From: JBGPIK01 sp041484845
GTDB taxonomy: Bacteria; Desulfobacterota; Binatia; UBA9968
NCBI GenBank assembly: GCA_041484845.1
Contig: JBGPIK010000041.1
Span: forward strand, 1 to 27,018
DNA length: 27,018 bases
Direction: 5' to 3'
A program made the translations under genes and the position numbers. The notes beneath the pieces are model-generated. The model did not search any database. It had not been told where the DNA came from and saw only the letters and a list, made by a program, of their open reading frames with translations. Positions 7,361-14,227 of the stretch are shown here, in pieces; position 1 is the first letter of the stretch, and each line of letters begins with the position of its first letter.

Positions 7361-8443
7361 TTACCTATTTACCACTACACGCCAGATATGGAGAAGGATT
7401 TGCAGAATCAACCCCGCAATGACAAACGGGATAAAAATCTGGTAAAAGAGTCTGACGTAGTAGACTAGCGGCGCTTTGTCCGGGCTCGGTTGATAATGCG
7501 AAAGCCAAGCTGCCGGAAAGTTTTCCGTCGCTCCCGAGTGGCATTTGGCGCAAACTTTTTTTAGATTGGCTTTCATCACGCTCGATTTCGGGTCTTTCAC
7601 AGATAAAATGTCATGAACGCCATGGCAATCCGTGCACACCGCGGTCACCACAGAAGACTTAATCTGCTCCTTTTTATGGGCCGATGCCGTCACTCCATGG
7701 AAGTCCTTCAAATAAGTTTGCAGCACCAAGGTCGAAAGACCGTACTTTTTCATTAGCTTCTCATCGGTGTGACAACGCGCGCACAGTTCCGGCGTGCTCA
7801 ACCGAAATGTAGCGGTTCTCGGATCCTCGATGTTGTGAGCGCGATGGCAATCGACACACGCTGGAGCGTCCGTATTTCCACCTTGCAAGGCTTCGCCGTG
7901 AACACTCCGTTTATACTGATCATAAATCCCTTGGTGGCACCGGGAACAGGTCGCGGAGATGCGGGACTTCGGAACTGCGGGACGGCTCACGTTGTGGGCT
8001 CCGTGGCAATCGACGCAAAGCGGCGCCTTCAGATTTCCTTTGGCAAGCAGCGCGTAGTGAACGCTGTCGAGCGTCTTTGTGTAGTTATCGAAGTGACAAC
8101 TCTTGCACGTTTCATGATAGGCCAGAGCGAACTCTCGCAGATTCTTAAACGACCGTACAGGATGAGGGTAGGTTGATATATCAGAATGGCAGTCGGTGCA
8201 GCGCAGCTTGCCACCGTGAACCGAGCGGGCAAAAATCTCCGATTCGACAAAGAGCGAGCGCTTTTCGCCGCTCGGCAATACAAGCTCCAAGTCCTTATTG
8301 CTATGGCAACTAAGGCAGAATTCGACATCGGGCGAAGCAGTTTCACCTGCGGACGACGGACGCGCGAGCACCAGGAAGACAACTACCCCAGCCAGCAACA
8401 TGAGCGAAGCGCCCAAGGGGTGTCCAAACCTGTCCATATTCAT
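7361..8443 (-). CDS. Membrane-anchored 9-heme cytochrome c
   Basis: Periplasmic multiheme cytochrome of 360 residues. Signal peptide or anchor about 10-32, nine CXXCH motifs (the first at Cys43: CLSCH, CTDCH, CKSCH, CVDCH, CSRCH, CVDCH, CARCH, CTDCH, CAKCH), and a C-terminal membrane helix about 333-356. Many motifs are CHGxHN/CHxAHN, typical of doubled-CXXCH/cytochrome c554-like proteins in which extra His residues are distal ligands. The ATG overlaps the stop of the upstream cytochrome b gene (ATGA) and the next gene starts 5 bases after its stop. It closely resembles the 11-heme protein at 9312-10544 in its first 100 residues (CLSCHS, SVHG, CxxCHSDI, PH), so the two are paralogues. Nine c hemes plus a FdnI/HydC cytochrome b match the composition of Geobacter CbcL, here split into two genes. 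Confidence 0.88.
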   Translation of the reverse strand: MNMDRFGHPLGASLMLLAGVVVFLVLARPSSAGETASPDVEFCLSCHSNKDLELVLPSGEKRSLFVESEIFARSVHGGKLRCTDCHSDISTYPHPVRSFKNLREFALAYHETCKSCHFDNYTKTLDSVHYALLAKGNLKAPLCVDCHGAHNVSRPAVPKSRISATCSRCHQGIYDQYKRSVHGEALQGGNTDAPACVDCHRAHNIEDPRTATFRLSTPELCARCHTDEKLMKKYGLSTLVLQTYLKDFHGVTASAHKKEQIKSSVVTAVCTDCHGVHDILSVKDPKSSVMKANLKKVCAKCHSGATENFPAAWLSHYQPSPDKAPLVYYVRLFYQIFIPFVIAGLILQILLHIWRVVVNR

Positions 8444-9279
8444 TCATTCAAAAACGCCAGCAGCGTCAAGCCAAAAAGCACGAAGCCGATAACGACTGCC
8501 GAAAAGCCGATAATTTTTCCAAAGTTCTTGAGCCACAGCGGCGGGCTATCCGTCTGTATGGCGTCTAACCTGCCCTCCGTCACTAAAGTCTGATATTCCG
8601 CCGGTCGTTCGTCTTCAAGTTCTCTCTCGCTAACCCTGCCGGTGAATATAACGAGGTCGATGGGAAACTTTTCCGGTCTTAAATGGCTATTGAAAAAATG
8701 AATGGTGAAAATGAACCAGACCGCCAGCAGGGCCTCTTCCGCGTGAATCAGCAGCGCGATATTGAAGAGCCATCCCGGTAAATATCTCCCGAAGAAAGAG
8801 GAAAACCACATTACGTAACCTGAGATTCCGATAACGAGCATGCCCCAAAATACCGCCCAGTAATCGAATTTTTCCCAATAGGTGAATCGTCCGAATTGAG
8901 GTTTTTGCCCGAATCCAAAAAACCATCGGAAGTGCTGAAGCATCTCGATCAAGTCTCGCGGTTGGGGAACCATGGAATCAGGTCCCCAGAACACACCGAT
9001 TTCTCCTTTGATTAAGGCGCTGCGAAAGGTCGCCGCAAGGTGGAGAAAAAAGCAAAGCGTCATGAGAAAAGCGAACGTCTTGTGGAAAAAGAGGATCGCG
9101 CCAAAGCCACCGATAGCATTGGCTATTTCGGCAGCCCAGCCCGAGTGATTGAACCTAAGCGGCATCCCTGACGCCGCTAACCCCAAGAAACTTAGCATCA
9201 GCATTCCGTGAAGCAGCCGTTGGTAGAGATTAATCCGGAGATAATAGCGCGACGCTTGGTTAAGACTCTCGTGGTTCAT
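8440..9279 (-). CDS. Diheme cytochrome b membrane subunit (FdnI/HydC-like), copy 1
   Basis: Integral membrane cytochrome b of 279 residues. Four core helices carry candidate b-heme ligands in RLLHGML, FLHLAATF and LLIHAEEALL / IHFFNSHLRPEKFP. An extra C-terminal helix (about 253-275), not present in copy 2, follows a polar linker. An AGGA ribosome site precedes the ATG; the gene lies about 30 bases after the 11-heme gene and its stop overlaps the next ATG. It is presumed to connect the quinone pool with the 11-heme cytochrome made by the preceding gene. It is a paralogue of the cytochrome b at 6630-7355. Quinone binding and electron direction are inferred from the family, not from recognisable residues. 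Confidence 0.85.
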   Translation of the reverse strand: MNHESLNQASRYYLRINLYQRLLHGMLMLSFLGLAASGMPLRFNHSGWAAEIANAIGGFGAILFFHKTFAFLMTLCFFLHLAATFRSALIKGEIGVFWGPDSMVPQPRDLIEMLQHFRWFFGFGQKPQFGRFTYWEKFDYWAVFWGMLVIGISGYVMWFSSFFGRYLPGWLFNIALLIHAEEALLAVWFIFTIHFFNSHLRPEKFPIDLVIFTGRVSERELEDERPAEYQTLVTEGRLDAIQTDSPPLWLKNFGKIIGFSAVVIGFVLFGLTLLAFLNE

Positions 9280-9311
9280 CCGTAGTTTTTCCTGTTCGTC
9301 GCACGGTGGTT

Positions 9312-10544
9312 TTACCTAGACCGTTTTCTACCCCAAACATCAATGATTGAGCGAATCAGCCACACGCACGTGTGCAAGCCGAAAAACACAAAAACCCCGG
9401 TCAAAAGCGTCTTCATAAAAATGGCCGTATAATACAAACCGGGATTTCTCTGTCTGTCACTGTAGTCGGCGTGGGGAGAAAACTGCGCAAACGTAGCGTT
9501 CGCTTGCGCATGACATTTTTGACAGGTCGAAACTAATCGGGTGGGCGAGATTGTCGATTGAGGATCGCTGGCGCGAAGGATTTTATGCGATCCATGACAG
9601 TCGGAACAGCGCGCCACGCGGACAAACCCCAGGGCAGTGACCTGCCCGTGAAAGGTATCCCGATAGGTCCTTAGGGACTCTCGATGACAGGTTCCACACT
9701 CTTTAACGATATCGAGCTTCCACCCCGCCGTTTCGACGCGGCGGATCTCGTGCGCCGTATGGCAATCGATGCAAACCGGCGCCGCTGAGTTGCCTTCTTT
9801 GATGGCGCGGCCGTGGACACCTGCGAAATAATCGTTCAGGATGCCGCCGTGACACGTGCCGCAAGTCGCCGGCACGTTGACGCGATTGACTTTCGACTTC
9901 GCATCCTGCTTGGGCCTGATGTCATGGGAGCCATGGCAACTGGAGCAATTAGCGGCCACCAGCAAACCACTTTTCTCTAGCGCCTGGCCGTGGATTGAAT
10001 CCATATATAGTTTGTATGCATTCGCTACAGGAATTTTGTGCTTTTTCGCCAATGCTGGATCGCCGTGACAAGCGCCGCACGTATAGGGCAAACGGAGCGG
10101 ATAGACTTTCGATTCGGGATGGGTCACCGGAAAAATATCGTGCTTGCCGTGGCAATCGCTGCATCGGGCGGCATCTCCGTCTCCGTTCATGCTGGCGCGG
10201 CCATGAACACTGTCCGCATAAGTCTCAGCGACCTTAGGGTGACATTGCGTGCACTGCACACGCTTGAGCTCGGACGCGTGAGGAATTTGAGTGATATCGC
10301 TGTGACAGGCGGTGCAAGGCAACGGCCCGTGCACCGATTTGGCAAAGCGCTGCCCATCAACGGTCAGCGAGATCTTTTTCCCGTTCCGTTCCTTCTCGAG
10401 GCCGGGCGCTGAATGACACGATAGGCAAACGTCGTTGGATAGTGTCTCGGCGCCGGCAGCCATTTTCGCGGCGAAAAACATTGATGCCAAAAAAACGAAT
10501 GCAATCGATGCTGGAGTTCTCTTTGTTATCATGTGGAAGCGCAT
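9312..10544 (-). CDS. Membrane-anchored 11-heme cytochrome c
   Basis: Periplasmic cytochrome of 410 residues with a signal peptide (about 8-31), eleven CXXCH motifs from Cys40 onward (CLSCH, CTACH, CTQCH, CSDCH, CGACH, CSSCH, CGTCH, CIDCH, CGTCH, CSDCH, CQKCH), and a C-terminal membrane helix about 375-398. Repeated SVHGRA/FHGQV and CHGSHD/CHGKHD elements indicate internal duplication of doubled-CXXCH units. The ATG at 10544 is preferred because GAGG lies about 10 bases upstream; an in-frame GTG at 10571 would add nine residues but has a poor ribosome site. It is partnered with the cytochrome b that follows and is paralogous to the 9-heme protein at 7361-8443, with two extra heme units. It belongs to the operon predicted to start at the sigma-54 promoter at 10922-10936. 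Confidence 0.88.
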   Translation of the reverse strand: MRFHMITKRTPASIAFVFLASMFFAAKMAAGAETLSNDVCLSCHSAPGLEKERNGKKISLTVDGQRFAKSVHGPLPCTACHSDITQIPHASELKRVQCTQCHPKVAETYADSVHGRASMNGDGDAARCSDCHGKHDIFPVTHPESKVYPLRLPYTCGACHGDPALAKKHKIPVANAYKLYMDSIHGQALEKSGLLVAANCSSCHGSHDIRPKQDAKSKVNRVNVPATCGTCHGGILNDYFAGVHGRAIKEGNSAAPVCIDCHTAHEIRRVETAGWKLDIVKECGTCHRESLRTYRDTFHGQVTALGFVRVARCSDCHGSHKILRASDPQSTISPTRLVSTCQKCHAQANATFAQFSPHADYSDRQRNPGLYYTAIFMKTLLTGVFVFFGLHTCVWLIRSIIDVWGRKRSR

Positions 10545-10581
10545 TATGACTTCGACCTCGTTCCAGTTCACTCGTGCCGCT

Positions 10582-10889
10582 TCACATCCCGTGACGCATG
10601 CCCATCGGTTGGTTGAGCATGTAAAGATTGATCAGCGTGAATACTAGGGACAGCGCGATGAAGGAAACCCACGCCTTGCCCGCCGTGGGCATAAACCATC
10701 GGCACAGGAATGAAATAGAGAACGGAAACGCAGAGGAGAAAAGCAGTTAGCAAGAATGCAAGCAAAACTCGCGAAATGCTTGTGACCTCATTGAGGTCCT
10801 CTGTCTCGTTATATCCCGCTAAACTTGCTATCGATGTAGCGGCGGATTTCATCTAGCTGTTTGCTTTTCTGTCCACTCCTAAACCCCAT
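10582..10889 (-). pseudogene. Frameshifted small two-helix membrane protein (or a set of overlapping mini-ORFs)
   Basis: Three open stretches in three frames together look like one protein. (1) ATG at 10889 with ribosome site GAGGGGG: MGFRSGQKSKQLDEIRRYID, then SKFSGI and TAA ending at 10809. (2) After a +1 shift: NETEDLNEVTSISR followed by a membrane helix, VLLAFLLTAFLLCVSVLYF, and IPVPMVYAHGG. (3) After a second +1 shift near the GGCGGGC run: KAWVSF, a second helix (IALSLVFTLINLYML) and NQPMGMRHGM with TGA ending at 10582. Removing two bases gives exactly 102 codons (101 residues). Alternatives are a 26-residue peptide (10809-10889) plus a separate 36-residue peptide (ATG at 10692). The first ATG lies 21 bases from the start site predicted for the sigma-54 promoter, so this is the first gene of the multiheme operon. 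Sequencing error, a real decayed gene, or programmed shifting cannot be told apart. Confidence 0.5.
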
Positions 10890-10921
10890 GTCGTTCCCCC
10901 CTCACTAACTCTGGTAAAACC

Positions 10922-10936
10922 GCAATTGACGTGCCA
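10922..10936 (-). promoter_or_regulatory. Sigma-54 (-24/-12) promoter for the 11-heme operon
   Basis: Minus-strand sequence TGGCACGTCAATTGC matches the core TGGCACG-N4-TTGC at every defined position, with exactly ten bases between GG and GC. Transcription would start near 10910, leaving a 21-base leader holding the GAGGGGG ribosome site of the small gene at 10889. The position in a leader and the fit with the ribosome site make chance unlikely. Activation would need an NtrC-family protein, none of which is encoded in the window. Confidence 0.85.
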
Positions 10937-11054
10937 CCGTCGACGTACGTCAGGTGACTAAATGGGCTTTCACAAATCAAGCTAACCTTTTGAATGGTCG
11001 GCCTTTTATGCTCGATACAGTGACCAATAATGAGCGCCACAACGTCATCGATGT

Positions 11055-11081
11055 AAAATTTCGCACAGTTGCGAAAATTTT
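11055..11081. promoter_or_regulatory. Long near-perfect palindrome, candidate activator-binding site
   Basis: The core TTTCGCA, CAGT, TGCGAAA is perfect; A/T-rich flanks extend it (AAAA before, ATTTT after, with one extra A in the right arm). It is centred about 158 bases upstream of the transcription start predicted for the sigma-54 promoter, a usual distance for the enhancer of an NtrC-type activator. It could instead act as a terminator-like hairpin for the upstream cytochrome b transcript, though it lies about 300 bases past that stop. The enhancer role is inference. Confidence 0.4.
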
Positions 11082-11376
11082 CGACCATCGATTCCCACTG
11101 GCAGGGATCGCCAGATCTCTCCCATCGCTGACCGGCGAGAAACTGCTACCAGGAAAGATCACGAGATGTGAGCTGTCGAATACAGACTGAATCGGTAGGT
11201 GTTCCCTGCGCCCTTGACAGCGAGAGGCCGTCGCTCAGGGATCGTGCTATCCACGCAAGGCAGTGTCAGAAACGGACAAGCAAGATGATATTAACAGGAC
11301 GTGCGATCGGGGCCTCATGCTGCCAGCTTTCCGCAATCAAAAAATAAGAGTTCATCGCTGGAGATGCGGCATAGAA

Positions 11377-12474
11377 TTATTTTGTCGGACTCACGGTATA
11401 TCCGATATAGGTGAGCAAGATCATGTAGGCGATGAGCGTAATTGCAAAGGCCGCCGAGAATCGTGTCTTGCGTCCCAGCGCAGCACCTTGATCAAGAAAA
11501 GGCATAACGATGAGCACCAGCCCTATCAACCCGAAAGCGAGCACCCCTAGCAGTTCTCCCTCTATTCCCAGAATGTGGCTGGGCAACATCTTTAGAGTTT
11601 GGAACATCGCCATGAAATACCACTCAGGCTTGATCCCGATAGGAGCCGGCTGAAAGGGATCGGCTTTTTTGCCCAACTCCGCTGGGTAATATGCGGCGAG
11701 GGCCGCCAAAACAACCAGCGCACAGAGCCAGCCCACGAGATCGCGCAAGAGAAAATTCGGCATGAAAGGCATCACCCGTTTTGCCTCAGGGCCGCTCTCC
11801 GCACTCGGCGGCCGGCTCATACCGTGCTTCTGAACGAGAAACAAATGGAGCCCTAGAATCACCGTAACAATCGCCGGCAGCACCGCAACGTGAATTCCGT
11901 AGAAACGGGTCAATGTCGCACCCGTAACATCGTCACCGCCGCGCATGAACCTGCGCAGGAACGACCCGACCACCGGCATAACACCGGGAATTTCAGTTCC
12001 CACACGGGTGGCGAAAAATGCAAGCTCGTTCCACGGCAAAAGATACCCGGTAAAGCCGAAGGCTAAACTTAACCCCAGCAGTCCGCCGCCCGAAAGCCAC
12101 GTCAGATCGCGCGGTGGTCGGTACGCTTTGAGCAACAACGCGCTGAAGAGGTGAATGAACATCGCAAAGATCATTAGATTCGCTGACCATGCATGGATCG
12201 ATCTCACCAACCAACCAAATTGCACCTCGGTCATTAAGAACTGCACCGACTCGTACGCCTCACCGGCGCTGGGACGATAATAGAGCAACAGTAAAATCCC
12301 CGAGGCGACTTGAACTATGAAAAGGAACAACGTCATGCCACCGAAATAATACCAGACCGAGTGCCGGTGCATCGGCACTTCCTTCTTCTTGGCGAGTTTT
12401 TCTATGTCTTTGAGCCCGATCCTCTCATCGAGCCAGAGCCAAAGTTTGCCGTGTTGCTGACCTGGGTTCTCCAT
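11377..12474 (-). CDS. b6-like cytochrome b of a Rieske/cytochrome b complex
   Basis: Quinol-oxidising integral membrane subunit of 365 residues with about eight helices, combining the b6-like N-terminal and subunit IV-like C-terminal parts in one chain. Heme ligands: His94/His108 (14 apart) and His195/His210 (15 apart); the 15-residue spacing is characteristic of b6 rather than mitochondrial-type cytochrome b. Qo-site PEWY is at 283-286. The residue aligned with b6 Cys35, which anchors the extra heme c(n), is Tyr43 in WYYFGG, so that thioether cannot form. The ATG at 12474 is chosen because AAGGGG lies 5 bases upstream; an in-frame GTG at 12480 overlaps the Rieske stop. Only two bases separate it from the Rieske gene. 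No cytochrome c1 or f gene accompanies it; the nonaheme gene just upstream is the obvious candidate acceptor. Confidence 0.93.
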   Translation of the reverse strand: MENPGQQHGKLWLWLDERIGLKDIEKLAKKKEVPMHRHSVWYYFGGMTLFLFIVQVASGILLLLYYRPSAGEAYESVQFLMTEVQFGWLVRSIHAWSANLMIFAMFIHLFSALLLKAYRPPRDLTWLSGGGLLGLSLAFGFTGYLLPWNELAFFATRVGTEIPGVMPVVGSFLRRFMRGGDDVTGATLTRFYGIHVAVLPAIVTVILGLHLFLVQKHGMSRPPSAESGPEAKRVMPFMPNFLLRDLVGWLCALVVLAALAAYYPAELGKKADPFQPAPIGIKPEWYFMAMFQTLKMLPSHILGIEGELLGVLAFGLIGLVLIVMPFLDQGAALGRKTRFSAAFAITLIAYMILLTYIGYTVSPTK

Positions 12475-12476
12475 AC

Positions 12477-12932
12477 TCACCCCTTCTTGCTCACCACGAT
12501 CTGGTCACCCCTTACATTCACGGCATATTCTTCCAATGGCTTCGGGGGCGGTCCCTCGACATTTTTCCCGTTCAAATCGAAATGCCCGTTGTGACAAGCG
12601 CACCAAATCTGATTAAGATCCGAACGGTACTGAACAATGCAACCCAAATGGGTACAGGTCGCGGTAAACGCCTTCAGCTGGCCGTCAGGTGTGTCAATTA
12701 GAATCGCCGGCTGACTGCCAAAACGAAAAATCTGTCCGGTGTTGGCTTTTACTTCTTGAGGCTTAACTGAGAGCGCTACGGACCGCGCCGTTGACTCGGC
12801 GACTTGGGGCGGAGTCAAGTACCTGCTCAACGGGTAAACTATGGAAAGGACAAAAGCCCCCGCCGTCGTACCCAAAAACCAGTTGAGAAAGTTCCTCCGG
12901 TCGATAAGTTCCTTCAACGTTCGTTCCCCCAT
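12477..12932 (-). CDS. Rieske iron-sulfur protein, predicted low potential
   Basis: Membrane-anchored [2Fe-2S] protein of 151 residues. An N-terminal RRNFLNWFLG segment gives a Tat-like twin arginine plus anchor helix (about 14-37). Cluster ligands are Cys93 and His95 in CTHLGC and Cys111 (see below) / His114 in the second box; the two disulfide cysteines are Cys98 and Cys113 or equivalent, in CACHNGHFD. In high-potential Rieske proteins the second box is CPCHGSxYD; here the potential-raising Ser is Gly116 and the Tyr is Phe118. Loss of both hydrogen bonds is known to lower the midpoint potential, consistent with menaquinol rather than ubiquinol (inference). An AAGGAGAGGA ribosome site precedes the ATG. 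It sits between the nonaheme cytochrome and cytochrome b in one operon. The protein is short for the family. Confidence 0.94.
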   Translation of the reverse strand: MGERTLKELIDRRNFLNWFLGTTAGAFVLSIVYPLSRYLTPPQVAESTARSVALSVKPQEVKANTGQIFRFGSQPAILIDTPDGQLKAFTATCTHLGCIVQYRSDLNQIWCACHNGHFDLNGKNVEGPPPKPLEEYAVNVRGDQIVVSKKG

Positions 12933-12955
12933 TCTCCTCTCCTTAACCGATTGTC

Positions 12956-14227
12956 CTACTCCCGACCTTTTTGTCCGCTCTCCATCTGACGAATCTTAAG
13001 CACCAACCCCACGACCAAGGCCAAAATGATGAGCGCTGACAAGGCCAACCATTTGCGCCGAAAATTTAACTCGTCAAGGGCTTTCAATCCCCCGGCACGC
13101 GCCTTCGCGCTCATCTGAAGCCCCGGATCAATCTCTTTTTTCAGCGTAACCACCGAGAAGGCGTGAATGGCCGCGCGGCCTTTAATTAGCGCGGTCTTCG
13201 CCTCGTTGAGATCGAACTCAGCTTGGCTCACCTCCATGCCCGCGTGCGCGGCCCTATCCACGATTGCATTGGCCTTATCGTACTCCTGACGGAGCGAGTC
13301 GATCATTGCCCGCATCGCGGCCGCGCTCTTCCCGCCCGGGTCCGCGGCGCTATGACAAGTTGTACAGATGGCCTTTCCCTGTGTGCCGAGCAACTCATCG
13401 CTCGTCTCCAAGATCTGGTGGTTGTCGTGACAGGTTGCGCAGCCTGGAATTCCCATCTGAACAAAGACTTGCGCGTGCCGGCTTTTGCTAAACAGCTCTC
13501 CGTTCACCGCGTGGCACTGGCCGCAAACATTACCCACCCACGAGATACCCGGCGGCGCGGCCCCATGATTACCGTGGCAATCGTTACAGGTTGGCGCTGA
13601 CAAATCCCCTTTTGTAGTCATTGTTTTCCAATGAACGCTCTTTTTGTATTTATCCATTTGGTCGGTAGGGATTTTGTAAGGCTTCATGTACTCCGCATTG
13701 GCATGACATGCACCGCATGTTTCGACCACGCGCAGGGGGTGAACTGAAGAGCGGGGATCCGAAGGCGGCTTGATGGAGTGTGTGCGATGGCAGCTCGAAC
13801 AGGTCGCGACTTTAGGATCGCCAAATTCTTTCAGACGCCGACCATGGACCGACGTGTAATATTCCGTAACCTGATCGACCCGCAGCGCCGGATTGTACTG
13901 CCGCATGAAACTGGCGTCAGAATGGCAGCGACCACAAACGTCGACGATCTTTGTTCCCGTGGGTTTGCCGATGTACCCCTTGGCCGGGCTCATGGCGCTC
14001 ATTTCCGGGTCCGAAGCGTCGCCGCCGTGGCAGGAGACGCAGCCAAAGCCCTTGGCCGCGTGGATATCTCCGCTGAACAGCTTCGCCGGCTGCGCAAGCC
14101 GCACATCGGGAAGACTCGAGTGACAGGCAGCGCAATTGTCCCCTTGCTGCTGGCCCATCACGGGTAGAGGCAAAAAGAAGATTGCTACAATTCCACTCCA
14201 CAAAAAACAGTGCAACGTCGCCCTCAT
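12956..14227 (-). CDS. Membrane-anchored nonaheme cytochrome c associated with the Rieske/cytochrome b complex
   Basis: Periplasmic cytochrome of 423 residues. Signal peptide about 5-25; nine CXXCH motifs from Cys32 (CAACH, CVSCH, CGRCH, CSSCH, CGACH, CNDCH, CGQCH, CATCH, CTTCH), several as CHGNH/CHxTH; then a heme-free, helical, charged region of roughly 100 residues with coiled-coil character, and a C-terminal membrane helix (about 395-414). The start at 14227 is fixed by TGATG overlap with the upstream stop; a longer reading would overlap the previous gene in another frame. Directly upstream of the Rieske and cytochrome b genes, it takes the place of cytochrome c1/f. Multiheme c subunits next to Rieske/cytochrome b genes are known in several anaerobic lineages; the helical C-terminal region may dock on the complex (inference). 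Confidence 0.88.
   Translation of the reverse strand: MRATLHCFLWSGIVAIFFLPLPVMGQQQGDNCAACHSSLPDVRLAQPAKLFSGDIHAAKGFGCVSCHGGDASDPEMSAMSPAKGYIGKPTGTKIVDVCGRCHSDASFMRQYNPALRVDQVTEYYTSVHGRRLKEFGDPKVATCSSCHRTHSIKPPSDPRSSVHPLRVVETCGACHANAEYMKPYKIPTDQMDKYKKSVHWKTMTTKGDLSAPTCNDCHGNHGAAPPGISWVGNVCGQCHAVNGELFSKSRHAQVFVQMGIPGCATCHDNHQILETSDELLGTQGKAICTTCHSAADPGGKSAAAMRAMIDSLRQEYDKANAIVDRAAHAGMEVSQAEFDLNEAKTALIKGRAAIHAFSVVTLKKEIDPGLQMSAKARAGGLKALDELNFRRKWLALSALIILALVVGLVLKIRQMESGQKGRE

Larger units (their letters stand above)
10890..11376. other. Regulatory intergenic region
   Basis: About 490 bases between the cytochrome b gene end and the start of the 11-heme operon. It contains the sigma-54 promoter (10922-10936), a 10-bp perfect palindrome GACGTACGTC just upstream (10942-10951), and the long palindrome at 11055-11081. 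Several open frames of 60-95 codons occur on both strands, but none has a convincing ribosome site, domain or membrane profile. I found no good terminator immediately after the cytochrome b stop; the right part (about 11115-11376) shows nothing I can interpret. Confidence 0.6.

Noticed and set aside
11098..11114. CTGGC-N7-GCCAG inverted repeat
   Set aside because: Only five pairs and no supporting context; expected by chance in this GC range.
10879..11190. Open frames on both strands in the regulatory region
   Set aside because: They overlap the sigma-54 promoter and the palindrome, lack ribosome sites and resemble no family; random open frames fit better.
11263..11550. Plus-strand frame overlapping the end of cytochrome b
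   Set aside because: Antisense to a well-supported gene, highly charged low-complexity translation, no start signal.
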